20,116 nt of DNA from an uncultured Caulobacter sp. (GTDB taxonomy: Bacteria; Pseudomonadota; Alphaproteobacteria; Caulobacterales; Caulobacteraceae): positions 1-20,116 of the forward strand of contig CALKHU010000114.1 of NCBI GenBank assembly GCA_937991555.1, read 5' to 3'. A program made the position numbers and the translations under genes. Under the pieces are notes generated by a model. That model was not told the DNA's origin and did not search any database. It saw only the letters and a program-made list of their open reading frames with translations. The stretch's first letter is position 1, and every line of letters begins with the position of its first letter. Shown here piece by piece: positions 1 through 6,872 of the stretch.

Positions 1-476
1 ACCCCGGCGAGCGCCGCGGCGCCCAGGGCCGCGCCGACGCCGGAGCCGCGCGCGGCGTCCGCCAGCACATGGTCGGCGTCGGCGGACAGGCAGTCGTCCC
101 CGAACAGCTCGGCGCCGAGCAGCGCGGTCAGGCCCTGTTCCGCCAGGCCGCGGGTGAAGCCGGCGACGCGGAGCGGAGCCTGGTGCGCCTTCACGGCCGC
201 CTCGGCGGCGGCGGCGGCCTTGCGCAGGGCGGTCGCGTCGCCCGAGCGCCTGGCCAGCTCGCGCCAGCAGGCGGCGGCCTGGAGCAGGCGGGCGGGGCGG
301 TCCTTGTTGCCGATGCGGCCGGCGGCGATGTCGGCGGCGCGGGCCTCGTTGGTCAGCAGGTGCAGGTCGAGCAGTTCCAGCAGCGTCGCGTCGCCGCCGG
401 TGAGACTGTCGTGGTTGGCGTTCGACACGGCGTCGCCCGACAGCAGGCGGCGCAGCTCACGACCAAACTCGAACAT
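1..476 (-). CDS. conserved hypothetical protein, C-terminus cut by window edge
   Basis: An open frame starts at the ATG complementary to 474-476 and runs off the left edge, giving about 158 visible residues. The translation begins MFEFGRELRRLL, continues with LTGGDATLLELLDL and is rich in Ala, Leu and Arg helices, with a KDRPARLLQAAACWRELARRSGD stretch typical of a soluble helical-repeat protein. No signal peptide or membrane segment is visible. A GGGAG sequence about 10 bases upstream of the ATG is a plausible ribosome-binding site, and the frame is closed by a stop at 564-566, so the start can lie no further upstream than that. I recall similar unnamed proteins in Caulobacterales but know no function. 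A perfect CtrA box sits about 90 bp upstream, which suggests cell-cycle-controlled expression (inference). Gene reality is supported by third-position GC bias and the matching start. Confidence 0.72.
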   Translation of the reverse strand, partial: MFEFGRELRRLLSGDAVSNANHDSLTGGDATLLELLDLHLLTNEARAADIAAGRIGNKDRPARLLQAAACWRELARRSGDATALRKAAAAAEAAVKAHQAPLRVAGFTRGLAEQGLTALLGAELFGDDCLSADADHVLADAARGSGVGAALGAAALAG

Positions 477-563
477 CTTGCGCCGGCTCCCAACTCGACC
501 GTCCCAAGCCGGAACACCCGGCCGTCGGTCATCGGGAACGGAGCAAAGCCCGGTCCGAAGAGC

Positions 564-579
564 TTAACAAGTGGTTAAC
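564..579 (+). promoter_or_regulatory. CtrA-binding box (TTAA-N7-TTAAC)
   Basis: The sequence TTAACAAGTGGTTAAC matches the full Caulobacter CtrA consensus TTAA-N7-TTAAC without mismatch. A further half-like TTAA lies at 593-596. It is in the 225-bp gap between two minus-strand genes and about 90 bp upstream of the start at 476, a normal place for a CtrA-controlled promoter. The two TTAA halves are symmetric, so orientation is not decisive. AT-rich 8-base matches in DNA of about 70% G+C are unlikely by chance, but binding is inferred. Confidence 0.75.
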
Positions 580-701
580 ACGCGCAACATGGTTAATACG
601 CACGCAATTTCTGCGGCTTAGCGCGGAAACCGGCGCAGGCGTGGAAGGCGGGCTCCGGAGCGCCGCGCCCGGGGGCGTGGGCGAAGCCGGACGCCCGGCG
701 A

Positions 702-1037
702 CTATTCCAGCGGCGGCACGCGCTTGAGGCAATCGGCCAGGACGGCTTCCGCGGCCGGCGCCTTCGCCGCCAGCAGCGGCTTGACCCTGGCCCGCTCGGT
801 CTTCTGGGCCGCCTCGGCCACGGCCGGCGACTCCACCCTGTCCCGCCGCGCGGCGTCCATGGCCGCCAGCGACCAGAACATCGCGGCGTCAAAGGACTTC
901 GCCTCCGGCATGTCCCCGTTGGCGGCCTTCTCGAGTTCGGCCCAGGCCTGGACGTGCGCGGCGCACCTCAGGCTCTCGGGCCAGGGCGGCGGCCCCGGCG
1001 CTTCGGTTGTGGCGATCAGGATCAGGGCGGCGAGCAT
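702..1037 (-). CDS. small exported hypothetical protein
   Basis: This gene encodes 111 residues. The start ATG (complement of 1035-1037) is preceded by GGAG with 8 bases spacing. Residues 1-13 (MLAALILIATTEA) look like a short signal peptide with a cleavage site near the TEA. The mature part is helical and charged, with cysteines near residues 25 and 103 that could pair in the periplasm. There is no known catalytic motif. The family looks like a short Caulobacterales periplasmic protein, but I cannot name it. It is transcribed away from the divergent gene at 1342, and the two share a 304-bp control region. The 225-bp gap to the next minus-strand gene holds a CtrA box, so the two are probably separate transcription units. 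Confidence 0.6.
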   Translation of the reverse strand: MLAALILIATTEAPGPPPWPESLRCAAHVQAWAELEKAANGDMPEAKSFDAAMFWSLAAMDAARRDRVESPAVAEAAQKTERARVKPLLAAKAPAAEAVLADCLKRVPPLE

Positions 1038-1341
1038 GGCGGTTCTCCGGCGTCGGCGCGCAACAGTGTCATGGTTATGAGCGGGGTCTCGCCCGAAAAA
1101 GGGGGCGATCCGTCGGCGTCAGGCGAGCCGGATTTCGGTCAGGACGGCCCGAATTCCGTCGTTGGCACACGGAACCGGCGGTTCTCGGCGCCCCAATATT
1201 GTTCTGTATACTGACGACCTGGGGGAAAGTGGCGGAAGGTTATCCACAGACCGTCAAAAATACTTCACATACCGGTCGAACGGCGCCTACCGTTCGCGAA
1301 AGCCCGATCCTGAAACGGGCAAGGGAGGTGAAAGCAAAGCC
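1038..1341. other. divergent intergenic region, 304 bp
   Basis: This stretch separates two divergent small exported-protein genes and has no convincing gene of its own. It holds a TATACT hexamer (1207-1212) that fits a sigma-70 -10 element on the plus strand, although no good -35 is seen 17 bases upstream. It also has a consensus DnaA box (1240-1248), an A-rich tract around 1255-1262 and a small GCCCG/CGGGC hairpin at about 1302-1320 just before the GGAGG ribosome-binding site of the plus-strand gene. Open frames that extend upstream from 1342 through this region lack a ribosome-binding site and are taken as leader. Confidence 0.5.
1240..1248 (+). promoter_or_regulatory. consensus DnaA box
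   Basis: TTATCCACA is the strict high-affinity DnaA box. It lies 28 bp downstream of a TATACT -10-like hexamer and about 94 bp upstream of the start codon at 1342, so it would fall in the 5' leader of that gene or in the control region of the divergent gene. No second consensus box was seen nearby, and there is no AT-rich unwinding element, so this is more likely a regulatory or titration site than an origin. Confidence 0.55.
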
Positions 1342-1656
1342 ATGTCCATCGTTCTTGCGGGACTGATCGTCATCAGCATGCTCGGCGGCGAACCGGCCGC
1401 CACGGGGCAGTCGGTCGACGCCAGCGACATCCCGCCCGCCGCCGCCAAGCCGCTGGTTGTCTGCGATCGCGACGAAGCCTCGCGGCGCGCGTTCAGGCGG
1501 CAGTTCGGCCGCGTCGAGTTCGTCACGGCCCAGGGTGTGCTCGACGGGCGCGGGGACGGCCAGCGCTGGGAAACGCCCCGCTGCATCACGCCGGTGGAGT
1601 TCGCCAAGCTGCGCCGCCTGACCGGGATCGACTACGCGCAGATCGACGGCCAGTAG
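1342..1656 (+). CDS. small exported hypothetical protein with paired cysteines
   Basis: This gene encodes 104 residues. I chose the ATG at 1342 because GGAGG lies 13 bases upstream and because the protein then begins with a signal-peptide-like segment (MSIVLAGLIVISMLGGEPAATG). Longer in-frame starts back to 1162 would read through the promoter region. The mature part has VCDRDEASRRAFRRQFG, then FVTA, then PRCITPVEFAKLRR. This pattern of one Cys near residue 40 and one near 81 fits a small periplasmic protein with a disulfide. I recall similar unnamed proteins in Caulobacter, several paralogs per genome. The stop codon touches the left end of a long inverted repeat that may serve as its terminator. 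Confidence 0.65.
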   Translation: MSIVLAGLIVISMLGGEPAATGQSVDASDIPPAAAKPLVVCDRDEASRRAFRRQFGRVEFVTAQGVLDGRGDGQRWETPRCITPVEFAKLRRLTGIDYAQIDGQ

Positions 1657-1775
1657 GCGCCGTGCGTCCTTCGACACGGCCCTTCGGGCCTGCTCAGGAT
1701 GACGTGTGATGAGCCTTCAGACTACGTCATCCTGAGCAGCCCGCGCAGCGGGGGTGTCGAAGGACGCAAGGCGCC
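1656..1775. repeat. composite inverted repeat (REP/MITE-like) between convergent genes
   Basis: Two arms, 1663-1705 and 1724-1768, are inverted copies of one unit. The outer 15 bases (TGCGTCCTTCGACAC) and inner 15 bases (TGCTCAGGATGACGT) are identical, while the middles differ in sequence but each forms its own small GC hairpin (GGCCC-TTC-GGGCC on the left, CCCGC-GCA-GCGGG on the right). The arms are separated by an 18-base loop and bracketed by GGCGCC at 1656-1661 and 1770-1775. The CCTTCGACAC...GCTCAGGATGA core is a very common dispersed repeat in alphaproteobacterial genomes (recalled, not searched). It lies between a plus-strand stop and the prfC stop, so it could also end transcription in both directions. 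Confidence 0.85.
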
Positions 1776-1791
1776 GGCCGAGATCCGCCCC

Positions 1792-3402
1792 CTACCCGCG
1801 TTCCTTCGTCCGCTGGAACTCGAGGTTCGGGAACCGCTCGCCGAGGTAGCCGATCTCCCAGGCCGACTTGGCGAGGAAGACCGTCGCGTCGTCGATGTCG
1901 GTGGCCATCGCGGTGCGGTGCTTGGAGGCGAAGTCCTCGAGGTCGGCGGCCTTGCCTTGCAGCCAGCGCGCCTCGGCGTAGGGCGAGGCCTCGAAGATCA
2001 CGTCCAGCTGGTATTCGTTCGACAGGCGGTCGGCCATGACCTCGAACTGCAGCTGGCCGACGGCGCCGACGATGAAGTCCGAGCCGATGACCGGCCGGAA
2101 CAGCTGGGTGACCCCCTCCTCCGCCAGGCCTTCCAGCGCCTTCTTCAGGTGCTTGGCCTTGAGCGGATCCTTGACCCGCACGCGCTGGAGGATTTCCGGC
2201 GCGAAGTTGGGCAGGCCGGCGAAGCGCAGCGTGCCGCTCTCCGACAGGCTCTCGCCGACGCGCAGCACGCCGTGGTTCGGAATGCCGATCACGTCGCCGG
2301 CGTAGGCCTCCTCGGCCAGCTCGCGGTCGCTGGCGAAGAACATGATCGGCGCGTTCACGCTCATCTGCTTGCTGGGCGCCTCGCCGCGCACACCGGTCGA
2401 GAAGGTCTTCAGCTTCATGCCGCGCGTGAACCGGCCGCTGGTCAGCTTGAAGAAGGCGATCCGGTCGCGGTGGTTGGGGTCCATGTTCGCCTGGACCTTG
2501 AACACGAAGCCGGTGACCTCCGGGTCGCCCGGGGCGACGTGGGTCGGCACGCCGTTCTTCTCGGCCGCGCGCGGGCGCGGCGGCGGGGCGTAGGCGGCCA
2601 GCGTCGCCAGCAGCTGGGCCACGCCGAAGTGGCGCAGCGCCGACCCGTAGACCACCGGCGTCATGTGACCTTCCAGGAAGCTCTGCGGGTCGAACGGCTT
2701 GGACGCCTCCTGCACCAGCATCGCCGCCTCTTCCAGCTCGCCCTGCTCGTCCGGGTCGAGGTGACTGACGATGGCGTTGGAGTTGAAGGCCACCGGGTCC
2801 GGATGCCCCTCCTCGCGGTTCTTGCCGAACGGGATGAATTTCTGCGTCCGCAGGTCGAGCATGCCCTTGAAGCGGCCGCCCGACCCGGCGGGCCAGAACA
2901 GGGGCGCCGGGTCCAGCGCCAGCTTGGACGCGATCTCGTCGAGCAGGGCGAAGGGGTCCTGCGCCTCGCGGTCCATCTTGTTGATGAAGGTGACGATCGG
3001 GATGTCGCGCAGGCGGCAGACCTCGAACAGCTTCAGGGTCTGCGGCTCGATGCCCTTGGCGGCGTCCAGCACCATGACGGCCGCGTCGGCGGCGGTCAGG
3101 GTGCGGTAGGTGTCTTCCGAGAAGTCCTCGTGGCCCGGGGTGTCCAGCAGGTTGAACATCAGGCCGTCGTGATCGAACGTCATGACGCTGGCGCTGACCG
3201 AGATGCCGCGCTCGCGCTCGATCTTCATCCAGTCCGACCGCGTGCGGCGGTTCTCGCCGCGAGCGCGCACCGCGCCGGCCGCCCGGATCGCCCCGCCGGC
3301 CAGCAGCAGGTTCTCGGTCAGGGTCGTCTTGCCCGCGTCCGGGTGACTGATGATGGCGAAGGTCCGCCGGCGGGCGGCTTCGAGGGCTGTGCTGGTCGAC
3401 AT
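1792..3402 (-). CDS. prfC: peptide chain release factor 3 (RF3), translational GTPase
   Basis: RF3 is a cytoplasmic GTPase that removes RF1/RF2 from the ribosome after peptide release and takes part in post-peptidyl-transfer quality control. The 536-residue protein has the usual RF3 length. The G motifs are in order: SHPDAGKTTLTE at 19-30 (G1), RERGISVSAS at 63-72 (G2/switch I), DTPGHEDFSEDTYR at 87-100 (G3) and NKMD at 141-144 (G4). The elongation-factor-like domain II and a C-terminal domain follow. SHPDAGKT instead of AHVDHGKT, and the SEDTYR extension after G3, separate RF3 from EF-G and LepA. It lies 45 bp downstream of the metalloprotease gene on the same strand and may be cotranscribed with it. 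The gene ends 17 bp before a composite inverted repeat. No anomaly seen. Confidence 0.96.
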   Translation of the reverse strand: MSTSTALEAARRRTFAIISHPDAGKTTLTENLLLAGGAIRAAGAVRARGENRRTRSDWMKIERERGISVSASVMTFDHDGLMFNLLDTPGHEDFSEDTYRTLTAADAAVMVLDAAKGIEPQTLKLFEVCRLRDIPIVTFINKMDREAQDPFALLDEIASKLALDPAPLFWPAGSGGRFKGMLDLRTQKFIPFGKNREEGHPDPVAFNSNAIVSHLDPDEQGELEEAAMLVQEASKPFDPQSFLEGHMTPVVYGSALRHFGVAQLLATLAAYAPPPRPRAAEKNGVPTHVAPGDPEVTGFVFKVQANMDPNHRDRIAFFKLTSGRFTRGMKLKTFSTGVRGEAPSKQMSVNAPIMFFASDRELAEEAYAGDVIGIPNHGVLRVGESLSESGTLRFAGLPNFAPEILQRVRVKDPLKAKHLKKALEGLAEEGVTQLFRPVIGSDFIVGAVGQLQFEVMADRLSNEYQLDVIFEASPYAEARWLQGKAADLEDFASKHRTAMATDIDDATVFLAKSAWEIGYLGERFPNLEFQRTKERG

Positions 3403-3447
3403 GGCGGCGGGGGTTACCTGTCCCGCCGACGTTTGTCACGCGGCGGA

Positions 3448-4995
3448 CTACTGGCCGCTCCGGCTCCCGATCTCCTCCAGCATCGCCCGGGCGATGGCCG
3501 CGCCGGCGCCGCCGTGCGGATTGGCGGCGACCGGATCCAGCAGGGCCGTCGCTTCGTTCCAGCGCCGGCGCATCATCATCGCGCGTGCAGCCTCGATCCG
3601 CACCTCATCGACCTGGGGCGCCAGCACCGCCGCGTTGTGGAGCACGTAGAGCACATTGTCGTTGGGGTAGTCCGCCTCCGTCCGCCGACTGCGGGCGTAA
3701 TAGAGCAGCGTCCGGTACTCGTTCGGTTCAGCGGCGTTCGCCTTGAGCAGCAGCTTGCCGGCGGCGTTCATCAGGCTCCGGCGCTGCGCCGGATCGTCCA
3801 CGGCGCGCGCACGCGCGATCATGTTGATGGCTTTCATGCGCAGGCTGGCCGCGTCGGCCGGATCGATTTCGATCAGGCGGTCGAGCGTCGCTCGCCCGAT
3901 GTCCGGATCGCCGTACTCGAGTTCGACGCAAGCGAGCGTCCGCTGGGCGAGGGCGTCCGTCGGATGCGCCGCCGCCTTCGCACGCACCCTTTCGAGAAAG
4001 GCCTTCTGTTCGCGTTCCCTCTTGAGCGCGGCATCGTCCTTGTCGTCGTCCGCCTCGTCATCCACGTCCACATCGCCGCCGCAGCCGGTCAGGGTGGCGC
4101 GAAGGCTTTCGAGAAGAAGATCATCCGCGGACTTCGGCATTACGGTGATCGCGACTGTGGCCGGCTTGTAGTTCGGCCGGGTGAACCGGGTCGAGGGCAC
4201 CCCCTTGCGCATGTAGGCCTTCAGCTCGGCGTCGAACGCCGCGATGCTTTCGCCGGTGGCCTCGGTCCAGGCGTCGACCGACTCCCGGCCGTCGCCGAGC
4301 AGGCGCACGTAGGCGAACAGCTGCTTCCGCCGGGCCGGATCGGAAAGCATGTAGTGCGTCATGAGCCAGGACTGCGCGTAGTAGCCGAAGACCTGCTCGC
4401 CCTTCAGCTCTCCGGTGCGCTTGCTGAGGACCACCTCGGTCGGGGTCCAGTCGCCGTTCATCAGCGTGTAGGCGCGGCCGGTGTTGAAGTCGCCGATCTC
4501 GAAGCTGCCCGGCTTCAGGTTTGCCGTCATGTAGTACTCGGCGAAGCCCTCGATGAGCCATCCCGGGTACTTTCCGGCCAGGTACTGCATCATGAAGTGG
4601 TGCGCGTACTCGTGGAGGATGGTGTCGTCGTCGTCCGGATCGCCCTGACCGCGCTTGCCGATCGCGAAGATCGTGTAGGACGACGCCGTGTAGAAGCCGC
4701 CGAGCGAGTCGGAGGCGGCGGGCGAGACACGGCGCATGTCGGTGACGTCGCTGACGAGATAGATCTCGAGCTTGCGCTCGGGAACGCCCTTCGGGTCGAG
4801 GCCGAAGAACACCCGCAGCAGGGTGTCGTAATCCTCGAGCTTCACCGCGAACTCGCGGAGCGCCATCTCCGAGCCGTTGCTGTAGAGGACGAAGCGGTCG
4901 GATTCGGCCCTCAACCACTTGGCGTGCGCCAGACCGGGCGCGCAGAACAACGCCACCGCCGCGAGCGCGGCCGCCATACGTCCCATCACCGGCAT
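3448..4995 (-). CDS. secreted HEXXH zinc metalloprotease-like protein with TPR-like C-terminus
   Basis: The protein has 515 residues from the chosen start. I prefer the ATG at 4995, which has a GGGGGGATGGGG ribosome-binding region, over the TTG at 5025. The protein then begins with a signal peptide ending in GLAHA near residue 25. The zinc motif HEYAHH is at about 128-133. GWLIEGFAEYY about 20 residues later supplies the third glutamate, the arrangement of gluzincins of the DUF1570/peptidase MA-like type. After about residue 290 there is a short very acidic stretch (DVDVDDEADDDKDD) and then helical repeats with LAQRTLACVELEYGD and similar segments that resemble TPRs. The likely site of action is the periplasm or the cell surface. 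The substrate is unknown. It sits in a same-strand run with the unknown gene upstream and prfC downstream. Confidence 0.85.
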   Translation of the reverse strand: MPVMGRMAAALAAVALFCAPGLAHAKWLRAESDRFVLYSNGSEMALREFAVKLEDYDTLLRVFFGLDPKGVPERKLEIYLVSDVTDMRRVSPAASDSLGGFYTASSYTIFAIGKRGQGDPDDDDTILHEYAHHFMMQYLAGKYPGWLIEGFAEYYMTANLKPGSFEIGDFNTGRAYTLMNGDWTPTEVVLSKRTGELKGEQVFGYYAQSWLMTHYMLSDPARRKQLFAYVRLLGDGRESVDAWTEATGESIAAFDAELKAYMRKGVPSTRFTRPNYKPATVAITVMPKSADDLLLESLRATLTGCGGDVDVDDEADDDKDDAALKREREQKAFLERVRAKAAAHPTDALAQRTLACVELEYGDPDIGRATLDRLIEIDPADAASLRMKAINMIARARAVDDPAQRRSLMNAAGKLLLKANAAEPNEYRTLLYYARSRRTEADYPNDNVLYVLHNAAVLAPQVDEVRIEAARAMMMRRRWNEATALLDPVAANPHGGAGAAIARAMLEEIGSRSGQ

Positions 4996-5069
4996 CGCCC
5001 CATCCCCCCGGCGTACGCGCCTCAACCGGCAAGCACCCTAGGACGGAATTCAGCCGTGGGTAAAGCGTA

Positions 5070-5450
5070 TCAGGCCGCCAACCTGCGCCAGACCTGCCGG
5101 TCGGCCTCCAGCGTGGTGAGGACGCCGTGCTGCTGACGATCGTAGAGGAGCCCCATGACCTCGAAACCGATCGAGGCGTAGCGGGACTGGACCTGGCCGA
5201 CGGGGCAGTTGCGCGACGGCGCGATGAACAGGGCCGCGTTGACGTCAGGCTGCTTGGCGACGATCAGGGCGGCCAGCCGCTTCGCCCGGTCGACCGAGGT
5301 GCGATGCAGCAGCGGGTCCTCGGCGAACATCTCGCAACCGAGCTGGTTGACGAACGGCATCGTCAGCTTGGCGAACCGCCGCGCGGCCACCGGCGGCGCG
5401 AGGTCGAGCGTATCGAGGTTGAGGACAACCTCGTTCATCAGAAAGAGCAT
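5070..5450 (-). CDS. conserved hypothetical protein
   Basis: This gene gives 126 residues from the ATG at 5450; an in-frame TTG at 5486 would add 12, and another ATG lies at 5438. None of these has a clear Shine-Dalgarno, so the start is uncertain. The protein begins MLFLMNEVVLNLDTLDL and contains RFAKLTMPFVNQLGCEMFAEDPLL, AKRLAALIVAKQPDVNAALFIAPSRNC and YASIGFEVMGLLYDRQQHG. It appears soluble and mixed alpha/beta, with cysteines near residues 40 and 82. I do not recognise a characterised family; similar unnamed proteins occur, as far as I recall, only in Caulobacterales. It lies 74 bp upstream of the metalloprotease gene on the same strand, so the two could be cotranscribed. The function is unknown. 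Confidence 0.62.
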   Translation of the reverse strand: MLFLMNEVVLNLDTLDLAPPVAARRFAKLTMPFVNQLGCEMFAEDPLLHRTSVDRAKRLAALIVAKQPDVNAALFIAPSRNCPVGQVQSRYASIGFEVMGLLYDRQQHGVLTTLEADRQVWRRLAA

Positions 5451-5549
5451 GGGCGTACTGCGACCGGGGAGCTTCTCGACCGCCAATGTGCGCCGGGAGG
5501 ACTTTCAACCGGGTTGAGGAACGCGGTTAACGGCGATCCGTCGCGGCCG

Positions 5550-5882
5550 TCACCCTGTCTCGACGGCCTCGACGAGGAAGTGGCGCCCGTCGGCGTCCTC
5601 GATCTCGACCACCCAGAGATCGGGGTCGATCCGGACGGCGCGCGCGATGTAGGCGTCCAGATCGGCTTCGGCGTCGGACTTCACCGGCTGCATCCAGACC
5701 CGCTCGCCGTCGCCCCGGGTGGCCTCGCTGTAGAGCGTGGCCGTGCCCGCGCGGCGGTTGACGGCCTTGACCAGCACCGCTCCGGCGCGGGGATCGCCCT
5801 TGCGCGCCACCGCCGCGAAGGCGCCCCCCTGCTCGGCCCTGCGGATGAGGGCCCCGACCCAGATGTCGCTCGAAAGAAGCAA
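5550..5882 (-). CDS. DUF1491 family protein
   Basis: The protein is a 110-residue DUF1491 protein with the family's opening SSDIWVGALIRRAE, then GGAFAAVARKGDPRAGAVLVK, a basic TATLYSEA strand, RVWM, and the C-terminal DPDLWVVEIEDADGRHFLVE. The family is small, cytoplasmic and restricted largely to alphaproteobacteria; no function is established. I chose the TTG at 5882 because GCGGAGA lies 5-6 bases upstream and because it places the conserved SSDIWVGAL at residue 4, as in other members. An upstream in-frame ATG at 5942 would add 20 residues of low-complexity Gly/Ser sequence. A 78-bp gap separates it from the divergent exported-protein gene at 5961. Confidence 0.86.
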   Translation of the reverse strand: MLLSSDIWVGALIRRAEQGGAFAAVARKGDPRAGAVLVKAVNRRAGTATLYSEATRGDGERVWMQPVKSDAEADLDAYIARAVRIDPDLWVVEIEDADGRHFLVEAVETG

Positions 5883-5960
5883 GACGTCTCCGCTAACCGA
5901 ACCGCAACCCGGGCGGCCTACGCTGCCCGACATCGGGACCATACGGGAAAAGACGAAGGC

Positions 5961-6872
5961 ATGACGAGCCCGCGAGGCCTTGCGACCGCCACGGGCTGGG
6001 TCATCGGCGCCGCCGTGGTCGCCTTCGCCGGGACGGCGATCGCCGGATCGGCCCTGGACCTGCTTTACGAGCGGACCCTGATGACGGCGGCGGACCAGCG
6101 CTGCCGCCTGTTCGAACCGGCCGTGGGCGCGGCGCTGGACGCCTCGCGCGCCCAGGCCCGGGGAGCCTCCCTGCGCTCGGGCGCCGGCAGCGCGGCGGTC
6201 GGCGACACCGAACGGCGCGCCCGGTCCCGCGCCGCCGCCACCCCGTGTGGATCGAAGGACATGACCGTGGCCGCCGACCGGGTGCGGCTGGCCTTCAAGG
6301 GCTACGCCAAGCTCAGCAGGATGACGTGGCCGGGCGACACCGCCGACTGGCGCGGCGACCGCACCGTGACCCGCAAGGGGCCGCTGTGGCGGCTGTCGCA
6401 GGCTGCGTCCTTCGGTCCCGACCGCATGATCTTCGGACTGGCGGGCGAAGAGGCGCCGGGGACGCTGCAGACGGCCGCCGCCTTCGCCGACGGCCGCACC
6501 CCCTACGCCGCCCGCCTCGTGCTCCGCGACGTCGCGCGGGCCCCGGAACCCTATCTGAACCGCGGCCGGGCGGGGCCCGGGGGCAAGCTGCCGCTGCAGG
6601 CGCGGACGCCGCCGCCCGGGGCGACCCGGGCCATTACCGCGGACGCCCGCAGCGAGGCGCCCGAGCGCCTGCGGCCCGCCGGAACGCGCCGCGCCCTGCT
6701 GTTCCGCTTCCCGGCCCGGGCCGTCGACGCGCTCGCGGGCCTGGATCCGCGCGAGGCGGTCGCGGTGGAGTTCGTCTTCTCGGGTCCCCGCGGCGACGAG
6801 GTGCGGCGCGCCTACATCGAGGTCGGCGATTTCGCCGCCGGCCGCGCCTTCGTCAGGATACCGGTTCTCTAG
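5961..6872 (+). CDS. exported or membrane-anchored hypothetical protein
   Basis: This gene encodes 303 residues. The ATG at 5961 follows GACGAAGGC and gives a hydrophobic N-terminus (TGWVIGAAVVAFAGTAIAGSALDLLY) that is a signal anchor or uncleaved signal peptide. The rest is rich in Arg and Ala with no catalytic motif that I can recognise. The central part (RVRLAFKGYAKLSRMTWPGDTADWRGDRTVTRKGP) and a C-terminal beta-rich segment (AVAVEFVFSGP... AYIEVGDFAAGRAFVRIPV) look like ordered domains. The frame is open far upstream of 5961, but that stretch is antisense to DUF1491 and lacks a ribosome-binding site. It is convergent with the DivJ-like kinase; the two stop codons overlap by four bases at 6869-6872. 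The function is unknown. Confidence 0.62.
   Translation: MTSPRGLATATGWVIGAAVVAFAGTAIAGSALDLLYERTLMTAADQRCRLFEPAVGAALDASRAQARGASLRSGAGSAAVGDTERRARSRAAATPCGSKDMTVAADRVRLAFKGYAKLSRMTWPGDTADWRGDRTVTRKGPLWRLSQAASFGPDRMIFGLAGEEAPGTLQTAAAFADGRTPYAARLVLRDVARAPEPYLNRGRAGPGGKLPLQARTPPPGATRAITADARSEAPERLRPAGTRRALLFRFPARAVDALAGLDPREAVAVEFVFSGPRGDEVRRAYIEVGDFAAGRAFVRIPVL

Noticed and set aside
1207..1262. Chromosomal replication origin
   Set aside because: Only one DnaA box, no clear AT-rich unwinding region and no origin-linked genes such as hemE or dnaA nearby.
1162..1341. N-terminal extension of the small exported protein to the in-frame ATG at 1162
   Set aside because: It would run through the -10-like hexamer and DnaA box, has no ribosome-binding site and would bury the signal peptide starting at 1342.
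1699..5136. Plus-strand open frame of 1,145 codons antisense to prfC and the metalloprotease
   Set aside because: It reads through two well-supported minus-strand genes, has low-complexity Val/Leu/Arg/Gly/His composition and no domain. Long antisense open frames are expected in DNA of about 70% G+C.
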